From: CAZLFQ01 sp964558975
GTDB lineage: Bacteria > Pseudomonadota > Alphaproteobacteria > Rickettsiales > Midichloriaceae
NCBI GenBank assembly: GCA_964558975.1
Contig: CAZLFQ010000002.1
Coordinates: forward strand, 303,442-367,441
Length of the DNA: 64,000 nucleotides
Reading direction: 5' to 3'
In this document: positions 52,559 to 62,252 of the stretch, in pieces
Layout of the letters: every line of letters begins with the position of its first letter
How positions within the stretch are numbered: position 1 is the first letter of the stretch
Notes under the pieces: model-generated
Told to the model about the DNA's origin: nothing
What the model saw: the letters and a program-made list of their open reading frames with translations, nothing else
Database searches by the model: none
Position numbers and translations under genes: made by a program

Positions 52559-52813
52559 TTACTCATCTATTAATGTCTTTTTAGCGATTATTATTTTTTG
52601 TGCAAGATATTTTGATCCACCAACATCAGGGTGATTCTTTTTCATCAAGGTATTAAATGTGCTAATTATATCTTCTTTTGTAGCAGATTCGCCAACTCCT
52701 AACACTTCTCTTGCCTCAGATTTTGACATTTGTTGGTTGGTGGGTCTCATATTTTTTGTGAAATATGAGAACAAGATAATCAGTAAAATTAGGCTAAGAA
52801 TTATATAGATCAT
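52559..52813 (-). CDS. Membrane-anchored J-domain protein (Pam18/Tim14-like)
   Basis: This 84-residue protein has one N-terminal membrane segment (IYIILSLILLIILFSYF) and a J-type fold with the HPD tripeptide in KKNHPDVGGSKYLAQ. The layout of anchor, short linker and truncated J domain matches mitochondrial Pam18/Tim14 and its alphaproteobacterial relatives. It should recruit DnaK at the inner membrane. It starts four bases before the permease stop. Confidence 0.9.
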   Translation of the reverse strand: MIYIILSLILLIILFSYFTKNMRPTNQQMSKSEAREVLGVGESATKEDIISTFNTLMKKNHPDVGGSKYLAQKIIIAKKTLIDE

Positions 52814-54075
52814 CTAGAGCCTCGCTTCATTATATAGACATAAATTAAGCATATAAGGGCGATTACAAATGATATTTGTAAGTTCGCACTGGTACTATGA
52901 ATTAAGAATGTGCATGTAGCAATTAATGCAAGTCCAGCTAAAGTTTTGAGCTTAACAGTTGAAAACGACTTAAAGCCACAAAAGAATATAGTCGTGTAGA
53001 GAAGTAAGTAGTTAAGGCTAGCTACTTCAGCCAAAGAGTCATCCTCGAGATTGCTTATGTACATCAAAGACGCGAGTAAAGCGTAAACTATAAGTTGTGC
53101 TGCAATGCCACCAGTTGGTATGTGTGTAGTTTTATTTACTTGGGAAAAAACTGAAGGTAAAACCCTATCTCTTGATAGTGCAAAAATTAAACGCGAAGTT
53201 CCCATAACCCAAGCATTACTACCAAGGAATAATAGGAAAATTGCAATACAAGCCCCAATATTGCCAGCGCCTTTTCCAAATGACTGATTTAATAATGCAG
53301 ACATGATTGTAACTTTGCTATCTATCTGATCAGGAGTCATAACCAAGATAACTGTGACAACTAGAGATATATAAAATAATGCAATAAGCGTAAGTGCAAT
53401 TTTAATAGCTTTTTTATAAGTTCGAGCAGGATCTTTCACTTCTTCAGCCATGGCTACAACATTTTCCCATCCAGTAACTGAATAAAAGCAAAGTACAGAT
53501 GCTGCCAAAATTGAGCTGTATCCATTTGGGATAAAAGGATCTAAATTTTGAATTTCAAAGTGAGGGACAGAGCTTATTACAACAGTTGAAACAATCCCAA
53601 TAAGCAAAAATACACATAATGTCTGCAAGTTACTAGATAAACCAATATTTGCTAAGTTGAAAACGCATGAAACGCACATTACTAAAAATGCTATCGCATA
53701 AATATAAGGTTGGGGGCTTATAGAGAACAACTCGCATATATAGCCTGCGGACGTATAACCCAAGAGAAAATTTCCTACTGTGGCAGATGCGACTAGGAAT
53801 AATGCCATTGACTTGCCAAATTTAATAGTGGTCGAGTCCTCAATGAATTTTTGGATTGTGCCACTTACTTGATAACGTTGAGAAATATGTGCAAAAATAA
53901 TCGCAAAAGGGTAGGCCAGCAGTATTGCAATAAGCCAAGAAGCAATAGATGCAGGGCCTGCAATTCGCGCCGCTAGAACAGGAACTATGAAAATTCCTGC
54001 ACCAACTACTGTTGAAAAATAATATGCTACCAGATTTAGAGTGGTAATTTCCCGAGAGAGCTTGCCTTTACTCAT
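52810..54075 (-). CDS. APC-family amino acid permease
   Basis: This 421-residue membrane transporter has about 12 segments, with VGAGIFIVPVLAAR in TM1, FYSVTGWENVVAMAEEVKDPART and LGSNAWVMGTSRLIFALSRD. It is related to, but clearly distinct from, the AdiC-like antiporter at 897. The substrate is unknown. It overlaps the J-protein start by four bases, and SD/ATG are divergent from the adaptor gene at 54149. Confidence 0.85.
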   Translation of the reverse strand: MSKGKLSREITTLNLVAYYFSTVVGAGIFIVPVLAARIAGPASIASWLIAILLAYPFAIIFAHISQRYQVSGTIQKFIEDSTTIKFGKSMALFLVASATVGNFLLGYTSAGYICELFSISPQPYIYAIAFLVMCVSCVFNLANIGLSSNLQTLCVFLLIGIVSTVVISSVPHFEIQNLDPFIPNGYSSILAASVLCFYSVTGWENVVAMAEEVKDPARTYKKAIKIALTLIALFYISLVVTVILVMTPDQIDSKVTIMSALLNQSFGKGAGNIGACIAIFLLFLGSNAWVMGTSRLIFALSRDRVLPSVFSQVNKTTHIPTGGIAAQLIVYALLASLMYISNLEDDSLAEVASLNYLLLYTTIFFCGFKSFSTVKLKTLAGLALIATCTFLIHSTSANLQISFVIALICLIYVYIMKRGSR

Positions 54076-54148
54076 AAAGATCGCCGTTTAATAATTCATT
54101 AAAACATGTTATGTTTATCATAGTACCTAGCAAAAGTCATACTGTTTT

Positions 54149-55297
54149 ATGAAAGATAAATTTGAGCAACTTAAGTACAGATCTAAGGATCTGGTTGATG
54201 GGGTGACTTCGAAGTCAAAAGAAGTTATGCCAAGTTTTTGGGCACTTAAGAAAGCTTATAGAGTTGTGATAGTCATAGTTCTAGTTATCGTGCTTTGGAT
54301 GTTAACAGGAGTGTTCCATAGCAAACCTAAGAACGGAAACGGAATTGCTGAACAAGTTATGGTGAAAGTTATTGAGTCACATTCATCAAGTCGCAAAAAA
54401 ACTCTCCTACTAAATGGCGTGACGAAAGCATCTAAAGTTATTGATATAAAAGCTGAAACAGATGGAATTGTAGTTGATATACCTGTAGTAGAAGGACAGT
54501 TTCTCAAAAAAGGGGAAGTAATTGCAAGGCTTGATGAAAGAAACCATCGAAAGCAGCTCGAGCAAGCAGAAGCAGAATATGATAGGCAACTATTAAGCTA
54601 TAAGGCAACTAAAGCAACTTTTGATAAAAATTTAAGCTCAGCAATTTCTCTTGCTGATGCAACAACACGACTCAAGGCAGCTGAAAACCAGCTGAAAACT
54701 GCAAAAGATGAAATTGAAAAAACAATTTCGAATGCTCCTGCAGATGGATACGTAGATTCTATCTATGTAGAAGAAGGTGATTTTGCATCGAATGCGCAGA
54801 ACAGTAAGATTGCTACATTCCTTGTTTTGAATCCGGCTCAAGCAATTGTGTATGTGCCTGAAAAAAATATCCATGATGCCCAAGCTGCAAAAGACGCGAG
54901 TGTTATTTTCTCTGATAAAGTTGAGCTTGTGGGGAGTATCAAATTCTTAAGTAAGGCAGCAGACGAAAGCACAAGAACATATAAATTAGAAGTTACTATT
55001 CCCAACGATGGATATAAAATTCTAAGTGGTCAGACTGTGCGAGTTAAGATTCCTCTAATGGATGTGGAAGCGCATCATGTTCCAAGATCATCTGTTGTTT
55101 TAGATATGAAAGGTGATGTAGCCATCAAAACAGTTTCTGAGGAAGGTAAAGTTAAGATTCATTCTGTGCAATTGGTTGATGAAGATGAAGATGGGTTTTG
55201 GCTAACAGGCTTGCCAGAGAGCGTTAAAATTATTACACTTGGGCATCAATATGTTAAAGAAGATGAGCAAGTAATTGTAAATGACAAAGTATCCTGA
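54149..55297 (+). CDS. RND/HlyD-type efflux adaptor subunit
   Basis: This 382-residue periplasmic adaptor has one anchor near residues 36-54. A lipoyl-type half has IKAETDGIVVDIPVVEGQFLKKGEVIARLDE, a short coiled coil follows (EAEYDRQLLSYKATKATFDK), and a beta-barrel ends in KILSGQTVRVKIPL. It should link an inner-membrane pump to an outer channel, but no pump gene follows; the next gene is addB, overlapping by 17 bases. The partner must be elsewhere. Confidence 0.88.
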   Translation: MKDKFEQLKYRSKDLVDGVTSKSKEVMPSFWALKKAYRVVIVIVLVIVLWMLTGVFHSKPKNGNGIAEQVMVKVIESHSSSRKKTLLLNGVTKASKVIDIKAETDGIVVDIPVVEGQFLKKGEVIARLDERNHRKQLEQAEAEYDRQLLSYKATKATFDKNLSSAISLADATTRLKAAENQLKTAKDEIEKTISNAPADGYVDSIYVEEGDFASNAQNSKIATFLVLNPAQAIVYVPEKNIHDAQAAKDASVIFSDKVELVGSIKFLSKAADESTRTYKLEVTIPNDGYKILSGQTVRVKIPLMDVEAHHVPRSSVVLDMKGDVAIKTVSEEGKVKIHSVQLVDEDEDGFWLTGLPESVKIITLGHQYVKEDEQVIVNDKVS

Positions 55298-57908
55298 GGC
55301 TAAGTTATATAACATAAGCTTTTCAGATGATTTTTTATCTGTGCTTTCAACACACTTATTGGAACAAGGATCTGCTTACAGTGATCTTGTTCTTTTACCT
55401 ACATTGCGTGCATGTCGAAAGGTAGAAAGATATTTTTTTGAAAATAAAAAGGAAAAACTTTTTACCATTCCGCAACTTGTCACATTTTCAGATCTAATAA
55501 ATAAACCGTATGTCATTTTGGAATCATGTCCCAATCTGGATATTGCATTACCTAAAGTAATATTGAATACGGATTTGTATTTTCTAATTTGCAATGTCAT
55601 TAAAAAAGCAAATCTAGATATTTCATTAGCAGATGAATTGCTTAATTTTACAAATAAATTTTATACGTTTTGTAATTCAGCTGAGCAAATTCCCCAATCT
55701 CTTGAGAGAGATTTATTATTAAGTGTTGAGAGAGAGCTATCTTCGAAAAATGTGTTTTTAGAAGCTCAAGTTAGGAAAATTATTTCTGATAGGATAATTG
55801 CAGCTTTTCGCGAAACAAAGCAGCATCTTCATATAGTAATTCCAGCTGAAGATATTCCATACTCAAGAAATATGATTAAGCACTTTGGTAACTTTTCAAA
55901 TGTATCTTTTTATTTTAATGGTCTTGATAAAGAGCTCTCTGAGGCCGAATGGGATATGATTGATGCAACACATCCACAATGGAATTATAAGAAGTTTCTT
56001 ATAGAACTTCAGTTTGAAAGATCGAATGTTTTACATTTAGGCCAGCAAGAGAAGAGTAAGGTAGTATCCACTTTAATGACACCAAATTCTATGGTGTATA
56101 AGTGGAAAGATATAGATATGGAAATTGATAATATAACGCCAATTATTTGCGAAAATATCCATCAAGAAGCTACAATTATTTCATACATAATTAGGGAGCA
56201 TCTTGAACTTGGATTTAAATCAATCGCTGTAATATCAGATGATTCATTTTTTAATAGTAACCTGAAAAGGCAACTTGCAACATGGCAAATAGTTGCTAAT
56301 GATACTAATGCATCGAGCTTTAAAGACTCACTATCGGCAAACTTATTCTTATTAAGTGCAGAGTTATTGGTCGATAAAAGTCCAATTAAATATCTGGCTG
56401 TGCTAAAACATCCGCTATCAAAACTCAGGGATACAAATTGGTATGAATTTGAAATAAAATATCTGCGTAAGCCAATCGCTAACTTTGATATAGGAGATGA
56501 ATTTCCAGAAGTTAAAAGTTGGTTAGCTAATCTGAAAAATATTTCAGGCACAAAGTTTTCAGACAGGTTACTAAGCCTGAAGGAATTTGTACTGAATTTT
56601 GCAGAACTTGAAGAGAGTTTTTTAGAATTCTTAGATCGTTTAGCACAATCATCTGCCGATAACTTGATTTCTTTAGATGAGTTTCTGATTGTGCTCTCGA
56701 GAATGATCATTTCCGAAAGAGTGAGATACGATGAACAAGCATACGATACTGTTACAATTACATCTCTGCTTGAAGCAAGATTGCTGAAATTTGACCTAGT
56801 CATAATTCCAAAATTAAACCATCCTTTTCCTAAAATTAATAATTCACGATTCTTTATTAAGCCGACTGAAGCACAAAAAATTGGCTTACCAAAAGATGAT
56901 GTATTAATTGGATATACGCATTTTGATTTGTCATCACATTTGGTGCAAAAAAGTTTTATATCTAGGTCAGAAAAAGAAGCAAATGAGTCAAAGATTCCAG
57001 CTTTGATTTTTGAGAAAATAACAACGTTTCGCAGATTAAAAGCACGAGATGATATAAGTGCAAAATATTTTGCATGGTATGATTTGGCAAATCAAGCGAT
57101 GCAAGTTTCATCGGCTTTAAGGCCTGTTCCCAACCCTAAAACTAGACCTGATAGGATTTCAATTTCTGGAGTTGAAAAACTAATGGAAAACCCATACGGC
57201 TACTATGCTCAATATATTCTTGGGCTTAAAAAGATTGATCGCATAGACTATAATTTGTCTAACAAAGAATTTGGTACAGCGATACATAATACTATTAGAC
57301 TAGCACAACCTTATGTCGCTGAAGAAGAGTATATCGCAGAATTCAAAAAAATATTTAGTAAAGAACTTGGCGTTTATGCCAACTCTATTATTGCTAAGAA
57401 TTTTTGGCTTCCAAGAATTGAAAAAATTGCTAAGTGGGTTTGGCAATATGAATCTGAACGTAAAGATGAAATCAAAGAAGTACAAAAAGAACAGAAGTTA
57501 AATTATAAGTTTGATGACATAAATGTTTTCGCAATTGCTGACAGGATAGAATATTTAAAAAATAATAGTGTGAAAGTTATCGACTATAAAACTGGAAATA
57601 TTCCTCAGAAAAATGAGGTTGATTCAGGAGTTTATCCACAGCTACCTATCGAAGGTTTGATTGTCTATAAACTTTCAAAAGTAAATGAAATATCTGGGGA
57701 ATATCATGCACTTAAAACCAAGAAAGATCCTGCCGAAATCAAAGAAATAAAATTGGATTTAGATAAGTGTGAGCAAGAGTTAAGACTACTCCTACAAAAG
57801 TTTCTTAAAGGTGAAGAATCATTTTTTGCTGTGCATGATGATGAAGAAATTTTAAGTAAAACAAAAGATTATTTCCATCTATCAAGAGTGAGAGAGTGGT
57901 TTGACTAG
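55281..57908 (+). CDS. addB: Double-strand break repair protein AddB
   Basis: This 875-residue subunit of the AddAB helicase-nuclease is of alphaproteobacterial type. The N-terminal inactivated helicase part starts with LVLLPTLRACRKVERYF. The C-terminal PD-(D/E)XK nuclease has ISGVEKLMENPYGYYAQYILGLK, FGTAIHNTIR, ADRIEYL and VIDYKTGNIPQ. It processes DNA ends for RecA. The partner addA is not in the window. It overlaps the adaptor gene. Confidence 0.9.
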   Translation: MTKYPEAKLYNISFSDDFLSVLSTHLLEQGSAYSDLVLLPTLRACRKVERYFFENKKEKLFTIPQLVTFSDLINKPYVILESCPNLDIALPKVILNTDLYFLICNVIKKANLDISLADELLNFTNKFYTFCNSAEQIPQSLERDLLLSVERELSSKNVFLEAQVRKIISDRIIAAFRETKQHLHIVIPAEDIPYSRNMIKHFGNFSNVSFYFNGLDKELSEAEWDMIDATHPQWNYKKFLIELQFERSNVLHLGQQEKSKVVSTLMTPNSMVYKWKDIDMEIDNITPIICENIHQEATIISYIIREHLELGFKSIAVISDDSFFNSNLKRQLATWQIVANDTNASSFKDSLSANLFLLSAELLVDKSPIKYLAVLKHPLSKLRDTNWYEFEIKYLRKPIANFDIGDEFPEVKSWLANLKNISGTKFSDRLLSLKEFVLNFAELEESFLEFLDRLAQSSADNLISLDEFLIVLSRMIISERVRYDEQAYDTVTITSLLEARLLKFDLVIIPKLNHPFPKINNSRFFIKPTEAQKIGLPKDDVLIGYTHFDLSSHLVQKSFISRSEKEANESKIPALIFEKITTFRRLKARDDISAKYFAWYDLANQAMQVSSALRPVPNPKTRPDRISISGVEKLMENPYGYYAQYILGLKKIDRIDYNLSNKEFGTAIHNTIRLAQPYVAEEEYIAEFKKIFSKELGVYANSIIAKNFWLPRIEKIAKWVWQYESERKDEIKEVQKEQKLNYKFDDINVFAIADRIEYLKNNSVKVIDYKTGNIPQKNEVDSGVYPQLPIEGLIVYKLSKVNEISGEYHALKTKKDPAEIKEIKLDLDKCEQELRLLLQKFLKGEESFFAVHDDEEILSKTKDYFHLSRVREWFD

Positions 57909-57980
57909 CCATTTATTTAGTTGATCTTAAGAAAATCGTGTGGTTTCATTTTATTAGTTTTTAATTTCGCATGAAAAATA

Positions 57981-59390
57981 ATGAAAAAGCAGATCTTGTT
58001 TTTGAGTTTTCTAATGAGCTGTATCTCAAACATTTCTTTTGCCCAAACAACTGTAACTTTTGGTGGTGAAGTGGATACTCAGATTGGTGTGCGAGAACAG
58101 AGTAAAGATTATAGGTTTGATAAACCCCAAGCTAATCCCAGATTTTCTAAGAATTCCCTTTATCAAGAAACAATTGTAAATGATACGAGCTTGGACCTCT
58201 CAATTGATATGGTAGATGATAATGGGATTGAGTTTGGTGGAGAAGTGGTTTTAAGCACAGACACCTCTTTAAATAAATATGGTAATTCAGCATATGACAA
58301 TACTGGATTAGAGACATACACTTACATTGATACAAATCTTGGTAGGTTAGAGGGTGGAAGTACAACAGGTGTTTATAATGATATGAAAATATCAGGCGCT
58401 TCAGTAGCCAGAGCTACAGGTGGAATAGACGGAGATGTGAAATATTGGTGGAACCCATATATATTTAGAGATGGTTCAGGTGCAAAATTAAATGTGGTTA
58501 TAAATTCTATTTCTCCAAGTAGATTAGTTGAGAATCACTTTATTCATTCTCCCAACTTACCTTCAAATTATGATGCTGGTGGCGAAGCTAATGCTAGTAA
58601 AATTAATTATATTTCACCTGCTATGGAGGGTTTGAGTTTTGGTCTATCGTATATACATGATACAGCTCAGCATGGAAGCGTAAAATTATTGCATTCAGTA
58701 TCTAGAAGAATTCCAAATTATACAGATGTTACGCTGGGTTATAAACAAGTTTATAGTGGGGTGATAAGATACTCAAATAAATTTGATGAAACAACTTTAT
58801 TAGCTTCAATCTCAGGAGAGATGGGGAGGGCAAAGTTTATTAAAAGTCCAGATACACAACCGTTTTTTGCGAGACATAGTTTAGGTGCTTGGGAAGCGGG
58901 TGTTGGGATAGAAGATTCAGGTTTTAAATTAGCTGGGTCATATGGAGACTGGGGGAAGTCAGGGGTGCTAAAAAAATTAGTTCATAGAGCATGCAATCGT
59001 TCTGATTATTGGACATTGGGTGGTAATTATGAAGCTGATGACACAGGATTTAGTATCACGTATTTTGGAAGTAGGAGATGTGGGGTTGATTCTAGCTTAG
59101 GGTACAATGCGGTTACGGACGTAGTTGGTGATATAGAATATGAATTAAAAACCGGCACTTTTGCACTCGGAAAACCAAAGAAAATGGAGATACTTTCCTT
59201 TGGTCTAGACACTAAGCTTGCACCAGGTTTCATGCCATATGGTGAGCTTTCTTTCTTTAAGATTGAAGAGAATAATGGATTCCCAACCACAGCGGAACTT
59301 CCATTTACGGCACATCAATTACAAGGACAAGCGCACAATAAGCGAAATGTTGGTTATGTGCTTATGTCAGGTGTTAAAGTTATATTCTAG
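57981..59390 (+). CDS. Porin family protein (porin D)
   Basis: This 469-residue outer-membrane porin has signal peptide cleaved near ISFAQTT, then VTFGGEVDTQIGVREQSKDY. The shared blocks IVNDTSLDLSIDM, VVLSTDTSLNK and LGRLEGGSTTG appear, and it ends in GVKVIF. It lacks the CKCK pair of porins B and C but keeps single cysteines. It is the longest and most divergent of the four. It follows addB by 72 bases. Confidence 0.88.
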   Translation: MKKQILFLSFLMSCISNISFAQTTVTFGGEVDTQIGVREQSKDYRFDKPQANPRFSKNSLYQETIVNDTSLDLSIDMVDDNGIEFGGEVVLSTDTSLNKYGNSAYDNTGLETYTYIDTNLGRLEGGSTTGVYNDMKISGASVARATGGIDGDVKYWWNPYIFRDGSGAKLNVVINSISPSRLVENHFIHSPNLPSNYDAGGEANASKINYISPAMEGLSFGLSYIHDTAQHGSVKLLHSVSRRIPNYTDVTLGYKQVYSGVIRYSNKFDETTLLASISGEMGRAKFIKSPDTQPFFARHSLGAWEAGVGIEDSGFKLAGSYGDWGKSGVLKKLVHRACNRSDYWTLGGNYEADDTGFSITYFGSRRCGVDSSLGYNAVTDVVGDIEYELKTGTFALGKPKKMEILSFGLDTKLAPGFMPYGELSFFKIEENNGFPTTAELPFTAHQLQGQAHNKRNVGYVLMSGVKVIF

Positions 59391-59403
59391 TAAAAGGTAG
59401 CAT

Positions 59404-59745
59404 GTGGTAAATTCAATTTCAAATATCCCACCGGCTCAAAATTCTCAGCATGTCATTGCTCAAGCTCAACCTTTGCAAAATAAGGAAGCAATAAACGATC
59501 GTACAGCAATCGTGCAAACAAAGAATGAGAAAAAAGTAAAAGAAGAAAAGGAAAAGAAAAATTTTTCTTCCAAGCGTTCTAAACAGCAAGACTCGCAAGA
59601 AGATACAGAAGAAATAAAAACAGAGGCAATGGATCATGCCTCTGTTAATTTTTCAAATATTCTAGTTGCTCAAGAAATGGAACAACAAAAGAAAGTTGTC
59701 ACACATGCTAAAGCAGCCAATGCTTACAAACTCTTTGATGAGTAA
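59404..59745 (+). CDS. Small charged protein of unknown function
   Basis: This 113-residue protein begins with GTG 13 bases after the porin stop. It has a Gln/Asn-rich start, then a run of Lys and Glu (KKVKEEKEKK) and a helical end, AKAANAYKLFDE. No domain recognised. Its stop touches the convergent helicase stop with no gap, so the frame is probably real but the function is open. Confidence 0.5.
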   Translation: MVNSISNIPPAQNSQHVIAQAQPLQNKEAINDRTAIVQTKNEKKVKEEKEKKNFSSKRSKQQDSQEDTEEIKTEAMDHASVNFSNILVAQEMEQQKKVVTHAKAANAYKLFDE

Positions 59746-61710
59746 TTAAGCAGCTGGTCTGCGGCGGGCAGCACCACTAAAGTTATTACCAAATTTTTTA
59801 CCACCGCCAAAGCTTTTACGGCGCTCGCCTTGGCCTTCAGTTCTTTTATCGCCAAAACTTCTGCGACGCTCGTCATTTCCACTTGGACGATCTCCACCAA
59901 AGCTTTTACGACGGCGCTCGCCATCAGCTGCTGGGCGTGGAGAGTTGAAACTTCTGCGTTCACCTTGACCTTCAGGGCGTTTATCACCAAAGCTTCTGCG
60001 GCGTTCGCCATCCAAAGGGCGGCTACGACGCTCATCACTACCTTGTTCAGACCTGCGTTCTCCACCAAAGCTCGGACGAGCACTACCAAAACTTTTGCGA
60101 CGTTCGCTATTTCCACTTGGACGATCTCCACCGAAGCTTCTACGACGCTCACCATCATTAGGACGGCTACGACGTTCATCACTGCCTTGTTCAGATCTAC
60201 GTTCCCCACCGAAACTTGAGCGACGGCGCTCGCCATCCGCTGCAGTTCTTGGAGTGCCAAAGCTTCTACGACGTTCACCTTGACCTTCAGGGCGTTTATC
60301 ACCAAAGCTCCTGCGGCGTTCACCGTCAAAAGGACGGCTACGACGCTCACTACTACCTTGCTCAGACCTGCTTTCTCTATTTTCGTTACTTCCCTTAGTA
60401 CCTAAGATAGGACGACGATTTTCGCCCTCAGCACTTGGTCTTGGAGTGTCGAAACTTCTGCGACGTTCACCCTGAGCTTCAGAGCCTTCACCACCTTGTC
60501 TTCCGCCACTACGTGGCTCTTTTCTTTCCCAACGTTTGAAACCGCCTTTCTTGGCTCTGTTGCGATCTCTATTCCTATCGTTACCACCTTTTCCGCTTCC
60601 GCCTCCACGAGGTAAAGACTCAACTTTTTTAGTAGGATCTAAAAGATATTGGATAGCACGCCATTTTGCATTGTCACCGGGGCTTAGTAAGCTTAAAGCA
60701 TTTCCTTCAGCACCAGCTCTTGCAGTACGTCCAATACGGTGGATGTAATCTTCAGGAGCTTGTGGAATGTCATAATTGATTACGTGTTCAATATGCGGAA
60801 TATCTAAGCCACGACAAGCAACGTCTGTTGCAACTAAGATTCTGTATTTTTCTTTTCTAAAATTAGAAATAACACTATCACGTCTATTTTGTCTTAAATT
60901 ACCATGGATTGCATCCGTTTCATGTCCGTATGTTTTAAGTTTTTCTGCTAGTTTTGCAGCACCATGTTTTGTTTTTGCGAAAATAATTATTGAACCTTTA
61001 CGAGCATTTAATTCATCTAACAAGCGTGGAAATTTTTCAGCTTCATTAACAAAAGCATGTTCTTGTTTAATTTTGACTGCAGGTGCTGAAGTTTCTCCAA
61101 CCGAAATTCTTACTGGATCAGTCAAATACTTTGCAGATAGTTTTTGAATATTGCTTGGTAGAGTTGCAGAGAACATCAATGTCTGTCTTTTTGAAGTTAG
61201 ATGTTTTGCAATTTGATCAAGTTGTATACCAAACCCCATATCCAACATTCTATCTGTCTCATCAAGTACTAAAAAGTTTGTTTTATCTAATTTCAATGTA
61301 GCTCTTTTTAAGTGATCATTCACTCGCCCAGGAGTGCCAACAATCAATCTAGGTTTAGAACGTAGCTGATTAAATTGTTTGAACATAGACTGTCCACCAA
61401 TTAATAAGGCAGCTTTAATTTGGCTGTTGCCGATCATTTTTTTAAGTGCATCCATTACTTGCACAGCTAATTCTCTAGTTGGTAATAGAACCATCGCGGT
61501 TCCTTCAGGATTATTTAGTAGACTTGCTACTAATGGGATTCCAAATGCTCCGGTTTTACCTGTACCAGTTTGGGCAGAACCCAAAATATCTTGGCCACTT
61601 AGCGCAATAGGTATCGCCTCAGACTGTATAGGTGTTGGTGTTAAAAACCCCATTTCCGCAAGGGAAATACTAAGTTGAGGAGGTAAATTTATTTCGCTAA
61701 ATTGCTTCAT
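59746..61710 (-). CDS. rhlE: DEAD-box RNA helicase, RhlE-like, with Arg/Ser/Gly tail
   Basis: This 654-residue helicase has a Q motif (FSEINLPPQL), SAQTGTGKTGAF, PTRELAVQV, the Walker B VLDETDRMLDMGF (DETD for DEAD), FSATLPSNIQ and HRIGRTARAG in a core of about 370 residues. The remaining 280 are a tail of GERRRSFG-type repeats, alternating GGERRSEQGSDERRSRP, DKRPEGQ and GGDRPSGN units. Such tails bind RNA and may form condensates. It is the most repetitive region in the window. Its role is RNA-structure remodelling. Confidence 0.9.
   Translation of the reverse strand: MKQFSEINLPPQLSISLAEMGFLTPTPIQSEAIPIALSGQDILGSAQTGTGKTGAFGIPLVASLLNNPEGTAMVLLPTRELAVQVMDALKKMIGNSQIKAALLIGGQSMFKQFNQLRSKPRLIVGTPGRVNDHLKRATLKLDKTNFLVLDETDRMLDMGFGIQLDQIAKHLTSKRQTLMFSATLPSNIQKLSAKYLTDPVRISVGETSAPAVKIKQEHAFVNEAEKFPRLLDELNARKGSIIIFAKTKHGAAKLAEKLKTYGHETDAIHGNLRQNRRDSVISNFRKEKYRILVATDVACRGLDIPHIEHVINYDIPQAPEDYIHRIGRTARAGAEGNALSLLSPGDNAKWRAIQYLLDPTKKVESLPRGGGSGKGGNDRNRDRNRAKKGGFKRWERKEPRSGGRQGGEGSEAQGERRRSFDTPRPSAEGENRRPILGTKGSNENRESRSEQGSSERRSRPFDGERRRSFGDKRPEGQGERRRSFGTPRTAADGERRRSSFGGERRSEQGSDERRSRPNDGERRRSFGGDRPSGNSERRKSFGSARPSFGGERRSEQGSDERRSRPLDGERRRSFGDKRPEGQGERRSFNSPRPAADGERRRKSFGGDRPSGNDERRRSFGDKRTEGQGERRKSFGGGKKFGNNFSGAARRRPAA
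59790..60480 (-). repeat. Tandem repeats within the helicase tail
   Basis: The DNA coding for GERRRSFG recurs about ten times in imperfect, interleaved units, for example the GERRSEQGSDERRSRP block twice and the DKRPEGQGERR block several times. Because units are near-identical at DNA level, length change by slippage or recombination is likely. Confidence 0.85.
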
Positions 61711-61883
61711 TTAAATAATTATATGATTGATTGAATATTGATAAAGATTTGAATTGTGACACAAAACTTGGTAAATAGCAAGATTTATCGGGCTCTTATA
61801 TTAAGTAATCGAAATTATCTGGTGAAATTGCTCATATTTTACTATCCTTTTATATAAGGGATTAATAAACACATGAGGTTTCA

Positions 61884-62237
61884 ATGACTTACGTTGATGG
61901 TTTCGTTCTTGCAATACCTGCTAAAAAGATTGATATATATAAAAAAATGGCCAAAAAGGCTGCCAAAATTTGGATGGAGCATGGTGCGGTTGAATATAAG
62001 GAATGTGTGGGTGATGACATGACGGCCAAGGGTATGTTCCCATTTCCAAAAATGATCTCGGCCAAAAAAGGTGAGGTAGTAATTTTTGCATTTATAGTAT
62101 ACAAATCAAGAGCTCATCGTGATAAAGTTAATAAGAAAGTGATGAGTGATCCAAGGCTTAAGTGCGACCCTGCGGATATGCCATTTGATTGTAAGCACAT
62201 GGCTTATGGTGGATTCAAGACAATTGTCGAGTTTTAA
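61884..62237 (+). CDS. DUF1428-family protein
   Basis: This 117-residue soluble protein is of the DUF1428 (YbaA-like) type, a dimeric alpha/beta-barrel fold. MTYVDGFVLAIPAKKID, AKIWMEHGAVEYKECVGDD, KMISAKKGEVVIFAFIVYKSRAHRD and CKHMAYGGFK mark it. Function is unknown. It precedes the flavin reductase by 15 bases and may be cotranscribed with it. Confidence 0.93.
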   Translation: MTYVDGFVLAIPAKKIDIYKKMAKKAAKIWMEHGAVEYKECVGDDMTAKGMFPFPKMISAKKGEVVIFAFIVYKSRAHRDKVNKKVMSDPRLKCDPADMPFDCKHMAYGGFKTIVEF

Positions 62238-62252
62238 TATAATTGAGGAAAA

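Noticed and set aside
59724..60350. Long open frame opposite the helicase tail, rich in Val and Ala
   Set aside because: It is the other-strand shadow of the Arg/Ser/Gly repeats; codon repetition keeps several frames open. The helicase frame has a clear family match.
59790..60480. Possible CRISPR-like array from regular repeats
   Set aside because: Repeats are in frame, code for protein motifs, vary in length and lack unique spacers of constant size.
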